From: an uncultured Clostridia bacterium
Lineage (GTDB): Bacteria; Bacillota; Peptococcia; Peptococcales; Peptococcaceae
NCBI GenBank assembly: GCA_944391625.1
Contig: CALXUG010000009.1
Location: forward strand, 1-64,000
Direction of reading: 5' to 3'
Length of the DNA stretch: 64,000 nucleotides
Every line of letters starts with the position of its first letter. The stretch's first letter is position 1. A model generated the notes under the pieces. That model was not told the DNA's origin and ran no database searches. It worked only from the letters and a program-made list of their open reading frames with translations. The translations under genes and the position numbers were made by a program. Below are positions 53,501-61,956 of the stretch, in pieces.

Positions 53501-54221
53501 AGTGCTTACCTTTGCGTAATTCCCGCACATCTAGCCCAAAAATACGGCCTTCTACCGTAACAAATTTTTCTTCATCTTCAAAACTGGAAATTGGCCGCGG
53601 CGTATCCTTTATCAGTTTTCCCAATAATATAGTATCATCTGCTACTTTTACTTCACTATTTGACGATAAAACAGTTCCTGTTGGCGGCTTAACATAAACA
53701 GGCGTTTCTTTCTTTTTCAGCTCCGGCAATTCAATTTCTTTATCCCACTGTACCTCTACCTGCAGCTTTTCTTGCAATATTTCATCCAATAAAATACTGG
53801 ACTGCAGAGTAAAACGCATGCTATGTAAAAAGCGGACCCCAACTTCCTGACCAATAAAAATTGTCAAAACCTCATCTTTATATTGCCAATGACTATTATA
53901 AAGCCATCCAGCGATAGTGGGATGCTGCTGTTGGAGTATGGTAATCCATAAGTCATAGTGCTGTTCTAAAAATTCCTCTATAGAAATAACCTGCAAAGGC
54001 TGAACAACCAACCGCAACCCGTTGGCCTGTGTCATATTTTGTGTAAAGAATTGCAGGCATTGCAGGTAAAGGGACGCGTTCGGTAAATCAGAGCAGGCAA
54101 GAAAAATCTCACAGACTTTTGTTTGCTGTGAGATTGTGATTTTACGGACACTGGCCTTTTCCAAAAAAGCAAGCACATCCTGATTCGGTTTTTGTTGAAA
54201 ACATTGACAATCCAGTTCCAT
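50565..54221 (-). CDS. polC: DNA polymerase III PolC-type, lacking the exonuclease domain
   Basis: This is the replicative polymerase of low-GC Gram-positives. Seen in order: N-terminal domain (1-210), OB fold (about 218-300), PHP domain (from 316, VELHLHTNMSANDAL, AITDHG), zinc site CPNC...CPHC (693-721), palm with PDIDLNFSG (746-754), fingers and helix-hairpin-helix end. The DEDD exonuclease normally inserted in the PHP domain is absent: GLEGYIFDDD (376-385) runs within a few residues into KTYHCIILAKN (392-402). The length of 1218 versus about 1440 residues fits loss of about 200. AGGAGGG precedes the ATG. Confidence 0.95.
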   Translation of the reverse strand: MELDCQCFQQKPNQDVLAFLEKASVRKITISQQTKVCEIFLACSDLPNASLYLQCLQFFTQNMTQANGLRLVVQPLQVISIEEFLEQHYDLWITILQQQHPTIAGWLYNSHWQYKDEVLTIFIGQEVGVRFLHSMRFTLQSSILLDEILQEKLQVEVQWDKEIELPELKKKETPVYVKPPTGTVLSSNSEVKVADDTILLGKLIKDTPRPISSFEDEEKFVTVEGRIFGLDVRELRKGKHLLSFKITDEKDSILCKVIKESDEIKELKGKLKKVKSLKVKGSIRMDTFARELTLMAYDLNLTKLKKRTDAALDKRVELHLHTNMSANDALCDVSDLIQLAADMGHEAIAITDHGVVQSFPEAYHAGQAAGVKIIYGLEGYIFDDDLPKEEQKTYHCIILAKNKAGLKALYQLVTESNLNFFYRRPRIPKRLLAAVRENLVIGSACEAGELIQTYIKTNKDHEALVNTAAFYDFLEVQPHGNNEFMLRKGTFESEEQLKQINLDIYALGKELGKLVVATGDVHFANKDDNIYRAILMAGKKFEDADYQPPLYYRNTEEMLAEFDYFPLEVAKEIVITNPKKIIADFEELKPVPDGLHSPEIEGAEDEIRTLTYTKAHQLYGPTLPDMVQERITKELNSIIGNGFSVLYLIAHKLVKKSNDDGYLVGSRGSVGSSFVANMTGITEVNSLPPHYRCPNCYFTDFKDDGKYSDGADMPDAICPHCQTPMIKDGHDIPFETFLGFKGDKVPDIDLNFSGVYQPRAHAYTEELFGKDNVFRAGTFQTFAEKTAQGYVVNYLNERNLKRKQADVERLALGFTGVRRTTGQHPGGLMVIPKGIDVHDFTPLQIPADDPTKGTVTTHFTYEQIHDRLVKLDILGHDNPTIIRMLQDITGYDPLTIPMDEKKTLSLFSSTEALGVTSEQIESEVGTYGIPEFGTKFVRQMLMDVKPKTFSDLVRISGFSHGTDVWLNNAQDLILSGTATASECIGCRDDIMIYLIHKKLEAGRAFKIMEGVRKGKGLKPEDESYMREMQVPEWYITSCKKVKYLFPKAHAVAYVMMAFRIAWFKIYYPLAFYAASFTVRTDDFDAAIISKGLAEIEKQMDNIRAMGNDATDKDKKFQIILELALEMYQRGYSCERVSLTESDAENFRVVGNRLIPPFVALQGLGQSVACSIVEARNKASFTSIEDLSNRGKVGKAIIETLQNHGVLDELPESDQLQLF

Positions 54222-54253
54222 AGAACCCTCCTATCTTTTTCTAAAAGGCTCTG

Positions 54254-54838
54254 TCATTCTTTTATATGTGAATTCACATTTTCACGCTGCTGTTCCATTG
54301 AAAAAGATGCAAATTCCGACCTATATTCCTCTGTTTTTTCATCTGATTGTTGCCGCTGCATCATTGCAGCCAGCTTATTTTCTAAACGGCTGAACGAAGT
54401 CAAAATAATCAGCAGCATGATCGTAGCAATGATTGAAGTGAGATACAATCCTGCACCTACGGCAAGACCAATGGCAGCTACTACCCAAAGGGAGGCAGCA
54501 GTGGTTAAACCATGAATACGACGTCCTTTGGCCTGAATGATCGCACCGGCACCCAAAAAACCAATACCGCTGACTACCTGGGCAGCAATTCTACCTGGAT
54601 CGGCATTATTGACTGTTCCATTAGGCATGGCAGTAATAATTACCGGCATAGAAACAGAAACCAGCATAAAAATACAGGAACCAACTGTCACCAGGATATG
54701 AGTACGAAACCCTGCAGAATGATTTTTCAATTCCCGTTCCAAACCAATAATGCCGCCTAATACCATGGCCAACATGAGCCGACCTACAAAGATCAGCTCA
54801 TACTGCCAGAAATGATTATCATATAAAAAAGCTGTCAT
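54254..54838 (-). CDS. MgtC/SapB-family membrane protein
   Basis: The 194-residue protein has four to five N-terminal helices with the MgtC motifs GGIIGLERE (28-36), GFRTHILVTVGSC and GIGFLGAGAIIQ, then a short soluble tail. MgtC proteins modulate F-ATPase and help growth at low Mg2+; the exact role of SapB-type members is uncertain. It is inserted between proS and polC, which are usually adjacent, and is only 33 bp from polC, so it probably rides in the operon. Confidence 0.88.
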   Translation of the reverse strand: MTAFLYDNHFWQYELIFVGRLMLAMVLGGIIGLERELKNHSAGFRTHILVTVGSCIFMLVSVSMPVIITAMPNGTVNNADPGRIAAQVVSGIGFLGAGAIIQAKGRRIHGLTTAASLWVVAAIGLAVGAGLYLTSIIATIMLLIILTSFSRLENKLAAMMQRQQSDEKTEEYRSEFASFSMEQQRENVNSHIKE

Positions 54839-54858
54839 TTCATCACTCCCTATTTTGT

Positions 54859-56574
54859 TTAGGAGAAAATATAAGACACTACCTTTTCCACAACATCAGA
54901 AAGATTTACTACCTCATTTTCTGCAGCTGTTCTCAATTTGTACTCTACCACTTGTTCTTCTATTGCTTTTTTCCCAACTGTAATCCGCACTGGATAACCA
55001 ATCAAATCAGCATCTTTAAATTTAACTCCTGGCCGTTCATTACGATCATCCAACATCACTTCAATACCACGTTTCTGCAAATCATCATAAAGCTGCTCTG
55101 CAATTGCCATCTGCGCTTCATCTTTGGCAGAGATTGGCACTACAACAACATGATATGGGGCAATCGTTTTTGGCCAAATCATACCATTGTCATCATGGTT
55201 CTGCTCTATGGCTGCAGCCATAGTACGGCTGACACCCACACCATAACAACCCATATGAATAACTTGTTCCTTACCATTTTCATCCAGATAGGTTGCACCC
55301 AATGCTTCACTGTATTTGGTACCCAATTTGAAAATCTGACCAACTTCAATACCACGAGCAGACTGACAAATTTGCCCGCATTTTGGGCAAGCTTCTCCTT
55401 CTTTCAGCATACGTAAATCATAGTAGCCAGTTACCTGAAAATCGCGTCCAGGATTCACATTAACGAAATGATACGCTTCTTCGTTTGCACCGCAGACCAA
55501 ATTCACCATTTGTTCCACTGCCAGATCAGCATAAATTTTAACATTTTTCAAACCTACAGGGCCCAGGGAACCAAACGTACAACCAATCAATTTTTCTACA
55601 TCTGCTTCTTCTGCCATTTCCAAAGAAAGACATGGATGAACACGCTGTACTTTTACATCATTTACTTCATGGTCGCCGCGAGCCAATACACAAATAATTT
55701 CATCGTCAGCCTGGAAAAACAGCGTTTTAATACATTTTTCTGCTGACACCTGTAAAAATGCACCTACTGCTTCAATTGTTTTGGAATCGGGGGTATAAAC
55801 CTTCTCCATTGCCAAAGCAGATTCTGTACCATCATTAACTGCTGGTGCAGGACAGGGGGCAATTTCAATATTCGCAGCATAACCGCAATGTTCACAATAT
55901 ACAACTGTATTTTCTCCAGTTTCAGCAAGCGCTGTAAATTCATGCGTCTGGCTGTCACCAATAGCACCGCCATCTGCTTCAATCGGACGGAAATTCAATC
56001 CACAGCGATTAAAAATGTTAGTATATGCTTGATACATATCCCAGTAAGCCTGATCCAAACCAGCAGGATCTCTGTCAAAGGAATACATATCTTTCATTAC
56101 AAATTCACGACCGCGAATCAGACCAAAACGTGGACGTTTTTCATCACGATATTTATTTTGAATCTGGTATAACCGCAGCGGTAACTGACGATAAGAGCTT
56201 ACCTCATTACGAACCAAATCAGTAATCATTTCTTCATGGGTTGGCCCTAAACAAAACTGACGGTCATGACGGTCAGTTACTTTAAACATTTCTGCGCCAT
56301 ACGCATGCCAACGACCTGTTTCTAACCATAATTCTGCTGGTTGAACAATCGGCATTAACAATTCCTGACAACCAGCTGCATCCATTTCTTCTCGAACAAT
56401 ATTTTCGATCTTCTGCAGCACTCGTTTCCCTAACGGCAGATAATGATATAAACCCGCCGCACTTTTCCGGATAAAACCGGCTCTCACCAACAGCTGATGG
56501 CTGACAATATCTGCTTCTGATGGATTATCACGTAATGTAGGTACTAAAGCTTTGCTCATTTTCATAATATTCAT
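54859..56574 (-). CDS. proS: Prolyl-tRNA synthetase (bacterial type with editing domain)
   Basis: The 571-residue class II synthetase has motif 2 ([20 protein letters not shown]), motif 3 ([14 protein letters not shown]) and the INS editing domain between them (about 225-380), which clears mischarged Ala-tRNA. The start at 56574 ([14 protein letters not shown]) is uncertain: GAGGAG is very close to it, and the ATG at 56565 would also fit. It lies in the usual ispG-proS-polC order with mgtC inserted after it. Confidence 0.96.
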   Translation of the reverse strand: MNIMKMSKALVPTLRDNPSEADIVSHQLLVRAGFIRKSAAGLYHYLPLGKRVLQKIENIVREEMDAAGCQELLMPIVQPAELWLETGRWHAYGAEMFKVTDRHDRQFCLGPTHEEMITDLVRNEVSSYRQLPLRLYQIQNKYRDEKRPRFGLIRGREFVMKDMYSFDRDPAGLDQAYWDMYQAYTNIFNRCGLNFRPIEADGGAIGDSQTHEFTALAETGENTVVYCEHCGYAANIEIAPCPAPAVNDGTESALAMEKVYTPDSKTIEAVGAFLQVSAEKCIKTLFFQADDEIICVLARGDHEVNDVKVQRVHPCLSLEMAEEADVEKLIGCTFGSLGPVGLKNVKIYADLAVEQMVNLVCGANEEAYHFVNVNPGRDFQVTGYYDLRMLKEGEACPKCGQICQSARGIEVGQIFKLGTKYSEALGATYLDENGKEQVIHMGCYGVGVSRTMAAAIEQNHDDNGMIWPKTIAPYHVVVVPISAKDEAQMAIAEQLYDDLQKRGIEVMLDDRNERPGVKFKDADLIGYPVRITVGKKAIEEQVVEYKLRTAAENEVVNLSDVVEKVVSYIFS

Positions 56575-56646
56575 TCTCTCCTCAAATGGTTTCTAAAATT
56601 TTTATTTCTTTGTCATCGAGTTCTTTAACAAAAACTACTCTTTATC

Positions 56647-57708
56647 TTACATTTGCACTAACAACTTGTCCAGTTCTTCTTGAAAAGCCTCTAAAAGTTG
56701 ATGTTCTGGAACTTTTTTAATGATTTCACCTTTTCGGAAAATCAAACCTTCGCCTTTACCGCCAGCAATTCCCAAATCAGCTTCTCTGGCTTCTCCAGGG
56801 CCATTTACAACACATCCCATAACCGCCAATTTCAACGGCTTATCTATCCCACTGACTATCTGGTCAACTTGATTAACCAATTGCTCCAGCTGAATCTGAG
56901 TACGGCCGCAAGTTGGGCAGGAAATTAATTCCACACCTTTTGGATGTAAATCTAACGAACGCAAAATTTGTTTCGCCACTGGAATTTCCTGCAGCGGATT
57001 TCCAGTTAATGATACCCGTATGGTATCACCAATCCCTTCTGCCAACAATGTACCGATTCCTACAGCAGATTTAACTGTACCATACTTAGCATTACCAGCC
57101 TCAGTAACACCTAAATGCAACGGATAAGGCACTTTTTGCGCTATCAACCGATAAGCGGCAATCATTAAGGGTACATCAGAGGCTTTTAATGAAATTTTTA
57201 TCTGTTCAAACTTTAACGCTTCTAGCATATGCACATGACGCATAGCACTTTCCACCAGAGCTTCTGCAGTGGGGTGCCCATATCGTTCCAGCAAATCTTT
57301 TTCTAAAGAACCGGCATTTACACCAATACGAATAGGAACCCCAAGCATTTTTGCTTTACTGACAACTTCCTGTACTTTGGATTGACTGCCAATATTTCCA
57401 GGATTAATCCGCAATGCGGAAATCCCATAATCCATAGCCAACAAAGCCAACCTATGATTGAAATGAATGTCAGCAATGACTGGGATCGGACTTTCAGCAC
57501 AAATGGTTTTTAATGCCGATGCCGCTTCTTCGTCAGGCACAGCCACCCGCACCAACTGGCAGCCAGCTGCTGCCAGTTGGTTAATTTGCTTCAATGTTGC
57601 TGCAGAATTACGGGTATCCGTATTAGTCATGGACTGGATACTAATCGGATATGAAGATCCAACTCCAACCGTTCCAATCTCAAAATTAGTTGTTTCTCTT
57701 CTTTCCAA
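56647..57708 (-). CDS. ispG: 4-hydroxy-3-methylbut-2-enyl-diphosphate synthase
   Basis: IspG converts MEcPP to HMBPP, the penultimate step of the MEP isoprenoid pathway, using a 4Fe-4S cluster. The 353-residue protein shows SMTNTDTRN, NPGNIG and cluster ligands Cys264, Cys267 and Cys299 (CPTCGRT, GCVVNGPGEA). The start is a TTG at 57708 with AAGGTG 8 bp upstream; I see no better in-frame ATG. It stands beside dxr and uppS, so three isoprenoid genes share the operon. Confidence 0.95.
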   Translation of the reverse strand: MERRETTNFEIGTVGVGSSYPISIQSMTNTDTRNSAATLKQINQLAAAGCQLVRVAVPDEEAASALKTICAESPIPVIADIHFNHRLALLAMDYGISALRINPGNIGSQSKVQEVVSKAKMLGVPIRIGVNAGSLEKDLLERYGHPTAEALVESAMRHVHMLEALKFEQIKISLKASDVPLMIAAYRLIAQKVPYPLHLGVTEAGNAKYGTVKSAVGIGTLLAEGIGDTIRVSLTGNPLQEIPVAKQILRSLDLHPKGVELISCPTCGRTQIQLEQLVNQVDQIVSGIDKPLKLAVMGCVVNGPGEAREADLGIAGGKGEGLIFRKGEIIKKVPEHQLLEAFQEELDKLLVQM

Positions 57709-57725
57709 GTTATATGCACCTTCTT

Positions 57726-58814
57726 TTACGACGTAAACAAACGAACGATATCCTTATACGTAACAACGATAATTAATAACATCATCAAAGAAAAACCAAT
57801 GAAATTTACATAGCCTTCTTTCATTGGATCAATTGCTTTTCCACGAATGGCTTCAATCAGAAGAAACAACAATTTACTGCCATCCAGAGACGGAATTGGC
57901 AACAAATTAATAACAGCCAAGTTAATGGATAATAATGCTGCCAAATTAAAGACATATACCCAACCGGCTTTTGTGGACTGATCAATAATCTGTACAATCC
58001 CTACAGGACCGGTTAATCCTTCTTCTTCATCCATAATATTAATCTTACCGGTAAATAAATCCCCCAGTACATCCACCATGGCCACCGTCATCTGCCAGGT
58101 AGCATTACAACCCAATTGCAGCCCTTTTATTGGTCCAACTGCCTGTCGTTCTGCTGTCTGTGCATAAATACCCAGAAGACTGCGGCTACCATCTTCACTT
58201 AAAACAGGCTGTATAGAAACTGAAATTTGCTGCCCCTGCCGTTCTGCTGTTACAGTAAGTGTTTCTGAAATAGAAGCATCAATAATTAACTTATTTAACT
58301 CATCCCATGTAGCTACCTGTTGTCCATCAATAGACAAAATTTTATCTCCAGGCTGTAACCCGGCCTCCATAGCGGGTCCGTCCTCTGCCACAGCATAAAT
58401 TGTAGTATCTGGATTTTCAATAGGAACTGCTACGCCTAAAATCAAAAACATAACAGAAAAAATAACAATTGCAGTTATGACGTTCATAACCGATCCCGCT
58501 GCTGCAAAAATCATACGCTGCCAAACAGGACGATTTTGATATCGGCGTTCCTCAGGTACACTCACCTGTTCAATCCCTTTGCGCTCTTCTTCCTGAATAT
58601 CCTCACCCAATACGCGAACGTATCCGCCTAAAGGAAGCAGGCGCAAAGAATAACGAGTTTCCCCCCACCGTTTGCTAAACAGTAACGGACCCATGCCAAT
58701 ACTAAATTCCTCTACATACATATGAGATAATTTCGCAGTGATAAAATGCCCAAATTCATGAACCGTTACCAACAATGCAAAAATTAAAATCGCGACAATC
58801 ACTGTTAACATCAT
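57726..58814 (-). CDS. rseP: Site-2 protease RseP/RasP
   Basis: This intramembrane zinc metalloprotease cleaves anti-sigma factors and signal-peptide remnants. The 362-residue protein has HEFGH (residues 19-23) in the first helix, a PDZ domain (about 125-200, AGLQPGDKILSIDG) and the third zinc ligand in NLLPIPSLDGSKL (about 305-317). Four membrane helices are visible. It is a plausible processor of the zf-HC2 anti-sigma factor at 21.8 kb, but that link is speculative. It lies between dxr and ispG. Confidence 0.95.
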   Translation of the reverse strand: MMLTVIVAILIFALLVTVHEFGHFITAKLSHMYVEEFSIGMGPLLFSKRWGETRYSLRLLPLGGYVRVLGEDIQEEERKGIEQVSVPEERRYQNRPVWQRMIFAAAGSVMNVITAIVIFSVMFLILGVAVPIENPDTTIYAVAEDGPAMEAGLQPGDKILSIDGQQVATWDELNKLIIDASISETLTVTAERQGQQISVSIQPVLSEDGSRSLLGIYAQTAERQAVGPIKGLQLGCNATWQMTVAMVDVLGDLFTGKINIMDEEEGLTGPVGIVQIIDQSTKAGWVYVFNLAALLSINLAVINLLPIPSLDGSKLLFLLIEAIRGKAIDPMKEGYVNFIGFSLMMLLIIVVTYKDIVRLFTS

Positions 58815-58841
58815 GGATACTCCCTTTTATATAGAATTTTA

Positions 58842-59996
58842 TCACTGATGCTGCTGTACATACTGCCAGGCCTGTTGTCTTGCCCATTGATCCAACTCTA
58901 TCAAATGGGCGAAACTTTCAATTTCTATTGGATTATGGCAGCCCACAACCTGAGCGACCAAAGCAGGTATATCCATAAATCCAATTTTATCCTGTAAAAA
59001 AGCAGCAACTGCAACCTCATTGGCACCATTTAAAATAGCAGGTGCCGATTTCCCGGTGCGACCCACATCATAAGCCAAAGCCAGTGCCGGAAATTTCTCA
59101 TAATCCGGTGCAAAAAATTCCAGCCCTGCCAATTGAGTGAAGTCTAATTTTGGGAAAGGATTCCCCTGCCGCTGCGGCCAAGTCAGCGCATACTGAATTG
59201 GGATACGCATATCAGCTTTACCTAGGTGCGCCAGTACAGTTCCATCCCCATATTCCACCATGGAATGCACAACACTCTGCGGATGCACCAGAACCTGAAT
59301 GTGATCATAATCCACTTGAAACAACCAGTTAGCCTCTATCACTTCCAATCCTTTATTCATCAAAGTTGCAGAATCAATGGTAATCTTTTGTCCCATAGAC
59401 CAATTGGGATGTTTCAAAGCTTGTTCTTTTGTAACCTGAGACAATTGTTCTTTATTCCAGGTACGAAACGGACCGCCGGAAGCAGTCAGCAAGATTTTAT
59501 GCAGGCAAGAACTATTTGGCTCTATACACTGGAAGATAGCAGAATGCTCGCTGTCCACCGGTAAAATTTGCGCACCGCTTTTCTGCTGCGCCCGACGTAC
59601 CAAACTACCGCCGGACACCAATGTTTCTTTATTAGCCAAAGCCAGATCAATTCCCAGTTCTAACGCTTTCAAAGTAGGTTCTATGCCAGCTGCACCACTC
59701 ATGGCGCCAACCATCATATCTACAGGAAACTGTTCCAACGCCTGCAATACCCCACTCATCCCGCAAAGAACCACTAGCTGTTTATCTGCATTTTCCTGCT
59801 TAAATTTCTCATAAGCAGAAGGCTCTGTGATAATCACACAAGAAGGATGATATTGACATGCTTGCCGTAAAAGCAACTGCCAGTTACTGTGCCCCGCCAG
59901 AATAACTACTTGAAATTGCCCCGGAAATGCATCCACCACCTGCAAAGTTTGTGTTCCAATTGAGCCGGTAGCACCTAAAATCGCCAATCGTTTCAC
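58842..59996 (-). CDS. dxr: 1-deoxy-D-xylulose 5-phosphate reductoisomerase
   Basis: Dxr makes MEP from DXP with NADPH, the committed MEP-pathway step and the fosmidomycin target. The 384-residue protein has the NADPH motif GATGSIGTQTL (8-18), ANKETLVSGG, PVDSEHSAIFQC and SATLMNKGLEVIEA. The start is a GTG at 59996 with GAGGTG upstream. It is 18 bp from the cdsA stop in the operon. Confidence 0.96.
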   Translation of the reverse strand: MKRLAILGATGSIGTQTLQVVDAFPGQFQVVILAGHSNWQLLLRQACQYHPSCVIITEPSAYEKFKQENADKQLVVLCGMSGVLQALEQFPVDMMVGAMSGAAGIEPTLKALELGIDLALANKETLVSGGSLVRRAQQKSGAQILPVDSEHSAIFQCIEPNSSCLHKILLTASGGPFRTWNKEQLSQVTKEQALKHPNWSMGQKITIDSATLMNKGLEVIEANWLFQVDYDHIQVLVHPQSVVHSMVEYGDGTVLAHLGKADMRIPIQYALTWPQRQGNPFPKLDFTQLAGLEFFAPDYEKFPALALAYDVGRTGKSAPAILNGANEVAVAAFLQDKIGFMDIPALVAQVVGCHNPIEIESFAHLIELDQWARQQAWQYVQQHQ

Positions 59997-60014
59997 TTTA
60001 TGTTACACCTCTTT

Positions 60015-60812
60015 CTAGTATGCCCCAAAATACCGAGTTATTACAATACAATAATACATAACCGGAGCGGCCAACATAATACTGTCAAATCGGTCTAAAA
60101 TTCCGCCATGTCCAGGAATCAAGTTTCCCGAATCTTTTACACCATAATAACGCTTTATCAGACTTTCAATTAAATCACCAATCTGCCCAATTACTGAAAT
60201 CACAACGGCAATCATAATAACAGCGACTGCCGGCAGCATAGCAAAATACCAATTTAATAACGAAAGTAATACGCAGGTAGTTATAACACCGCCTATAGAA
60301 CCCTCCCACGTTTTTTTAGGGCTAACTCGCGGGCATAGTTTATGTTTTCCTAACAAACGGCCCACAAAATAAGCACCCGAATCACTGCTCCAAATAGCAA
60401 CAAACAGATATAATACCAATAATCGCCCGTTACCTAAACTGTCAAAGGCGATCAAATGAGCCATCGTCCATCCAACATAAATCAACCCTAAAAAATTAAC
60501 TGCAATATCATCTACACAGAAGGCTGGAAAGCGAAACACAGCAACTGCAAACACAATACAAAATGTAACTAAAATACCCAGTGCAGTCCAGTTTTCCCAT
60601 TGTAGATAACTACCCGCCAACATGACCCACACACCAAGCAGCACAGGCACATATAAAAACACTTGCTTTTTTTCTCTGGCCATACGGGCAAACTCATATA
60701 AACCAATGGTTGCCAGTACACAAACCATAAAAGCAAACGGCCAATCACCCAAATAGATAAAAAACAACAACACCGGCAATCCTACGATTGCGCTGATAAT
60801 TCTGGTCCCCAA
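60015..60812 (-). CDS. cdsA: Phosphatidate cytidylyltransferase
   Basis: CdsA makes CDP-diacylglycerol for phospholipid synthesis. The 265-residue protein has about seven to eight membrane helices and the C-terminal signature KRYYGVKDSGNLIPGHGGIL followed by DRFDS. A TTG start at 60812 is used, with AAGGAG 10 bp upstream (inside the uppS end). It lies 6 bp after uppS. Confidence 0.94.
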   Translation of the reverse strand: MGTRIISAIVGLPVLLFFIYLGDWPFAFMVCVLATIGLYEFARMAREKKQVFLYVPVLLGVWVMLAGSYLQWENWTALGILVTFCIVFAVAVFRFPAFCVDDIAVNFLGLIYVGWTMAHLIAFDSLGNGRLLVLYLFVAIWSSDSGAYFVGRLLGKHKLCPRVSPKKTWEGSIGGVITTCVLLSLLNWYFAMLPAVAVIMIAVVISVIGQIGDLIESLIKRYYGVKDSGNLIPGHGGILDRFDSIMLAAPVMYYCIVITRYFGAY

Positions 60813-60818
60813 AATGAT

Positions 60819-61562
60819 TCAGCTCCTTTTCTCCCCTAATCCTCCATAGCGTCTGTCGCGATTTTGGAATTCCCAAATGGCTTGCCACAAGTGCTCCTTA
60901 CTGAAATCCGGCCATAAAATATTGGTAATCCAAAATTCACTGTACGCAATCTGCCATAACAGAAAATTACTGACTCGTAATTCCCCAGAAGGACGAATTA
61001 ATAAATCAGGATCAGGCTGCCCGTTTGTATATAAATAACTGGAAAATACCGTTTCATCAATATCTTCTACACGCAACCGATTTTGCACTACCTCTTCGCA
61101 AATTGCTTTGGTTGCGCGAATGATTTCCTGGCGCCCACCGTAGTTTAAAGCGACATTTAAAACAATATGAGTATTACCTTTTGTTTTTTCCTGCGCAAAC
61201 ATTATTTTATCATATGTTTTACCTGTTAGTCGGCTGATATCGCCAATAGGATTGACACGTACACCTTTTTCATGTAAATAATCAATTTCTTTATCAATAA
61301 ACTCCACCATCAGCTCCATCAATCCATTTACTTCATCAATAGGCCGTTTCCAGTTTTCCGTGGAGAAAGCATATACGGTTAGATACTGAATCCCTAGTTC
61401 GTCGATTGCGATAATAATACTTTTCAGAGCCTGAACGCCAACACGATGTCCAGCCAGTCTTGGCATACCTTTCCCCTTGGCCCATCGTCCGTTGCCATCC
61501 ATAATGATTGCAATATGCTGCGGCATTGGTCGTTGTTTGATTGCTTCCAATGTTACTTTCAT
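60819..61562 (-). CDS. uppS: Undecaprenyl diphosphate synthase
   Basis: UppS extends farnesyl diphosphate to C55-PP, the carrier for peptidoglycan. The 247-residue protein has IIMDGNGRWAKGKGMPRLAGH with catalytic Asp22, and the RPSGELRVSNFLLWQ and YSEFW motifs. GGGAG precedes the ATG. It is the first gene of the leftward uppS-cdsA-dxr-rseP-ispG-proS-mgtC-polC operon and has a good promoter upstream. In most Bacillota frr precedes it directly; here frr is at 5.9-6.5 kb. Confidence 0.96.
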   Translation of the reverse strand: MKVTLEAIKQRPMPQHIAIIMDGNGRWAKGKGMPRLAGHRVGVQALKSIIIAIDELGIQYLTVYAFSTENWKRPIDEVNGLMELMVEFIDKEIDYLHEKGVRVNPIGDISRLTGKTYDKIMFAQEKTKGNTHIVLNVALNYGGRQEIIRATKAICEEVVQNRLRVEDIDETVFSSYLYTNGQPDPDLLIRPSGELRVSNFLLWQIAYSEFWITNILWPDFSKEHLWQAIWEFQNRDRRYGGLGEKRS

Positions 61563-61630
61563 AATATTCTCCCTTTTGACATCACAGGAAATCTAATAAG
61601 CCTGTAAAAAATTTTCAGTCGTATCTGTTT

Positions 61631-61659
61631 ATTATAATATTTTTAATCTTATAAAGCAA
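61631..61659 (-). promoter_or_regulatory. Promoter of the uppS operon
   Basis: On the minus strand, TTGCTT (61659-61654), 17 bp, TATAAT (61636-61631), about 70 bp before uppS. The rest of the 61563-61956 gap holds the glnS terminator and otherwise nothing I can identify. Confidence 0.7.
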
Positions 61660-61766
61660 GAAAAGCGCAATATTTTCACATAACAAACCTATGAAAATAA
61701 CTCATCTTTCCTCTTTATTGATTCTAATTGTTTCAAAATACCTGAAAAAATTTTATATCAAAAACA

Positions 61767-61804
61767 AGAAAGCAGCATAGTCTCCAAAGACCATACTGCT
61801 TTCT
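61767..61804 (-). terminator. Terminator of glnS
   Basis: AGAAAGCAG-x-AT-x-GTCT pairs with AGAC-x-AT-x-CTGCTTTCT (61767-61783 / 61788-61804), followed leftward by TGTTTTTG. It lies about 150 bp past the glnS stop. Confidence 0.7.
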
Positions 61805-61956
61805 GAAAAATCTATTTTTTATTACACTGTTTCTTTTGTGGCAGACTTTATACATAAAATTCTTCATGATATTAGAATCCTGCATCAAATAACCAGTTCG
61901 ACAATACAGATTTCAGCACACTTCAATTCTAGCAAATAGGAAAAACAAAACCCATC

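Noticed and set aside
61800-61900. A short leftward open frame of about 50 codons between uppS and glnS.
   Set aside because: It runs through the glnS terminator hairpin and has no ribosome binding site.
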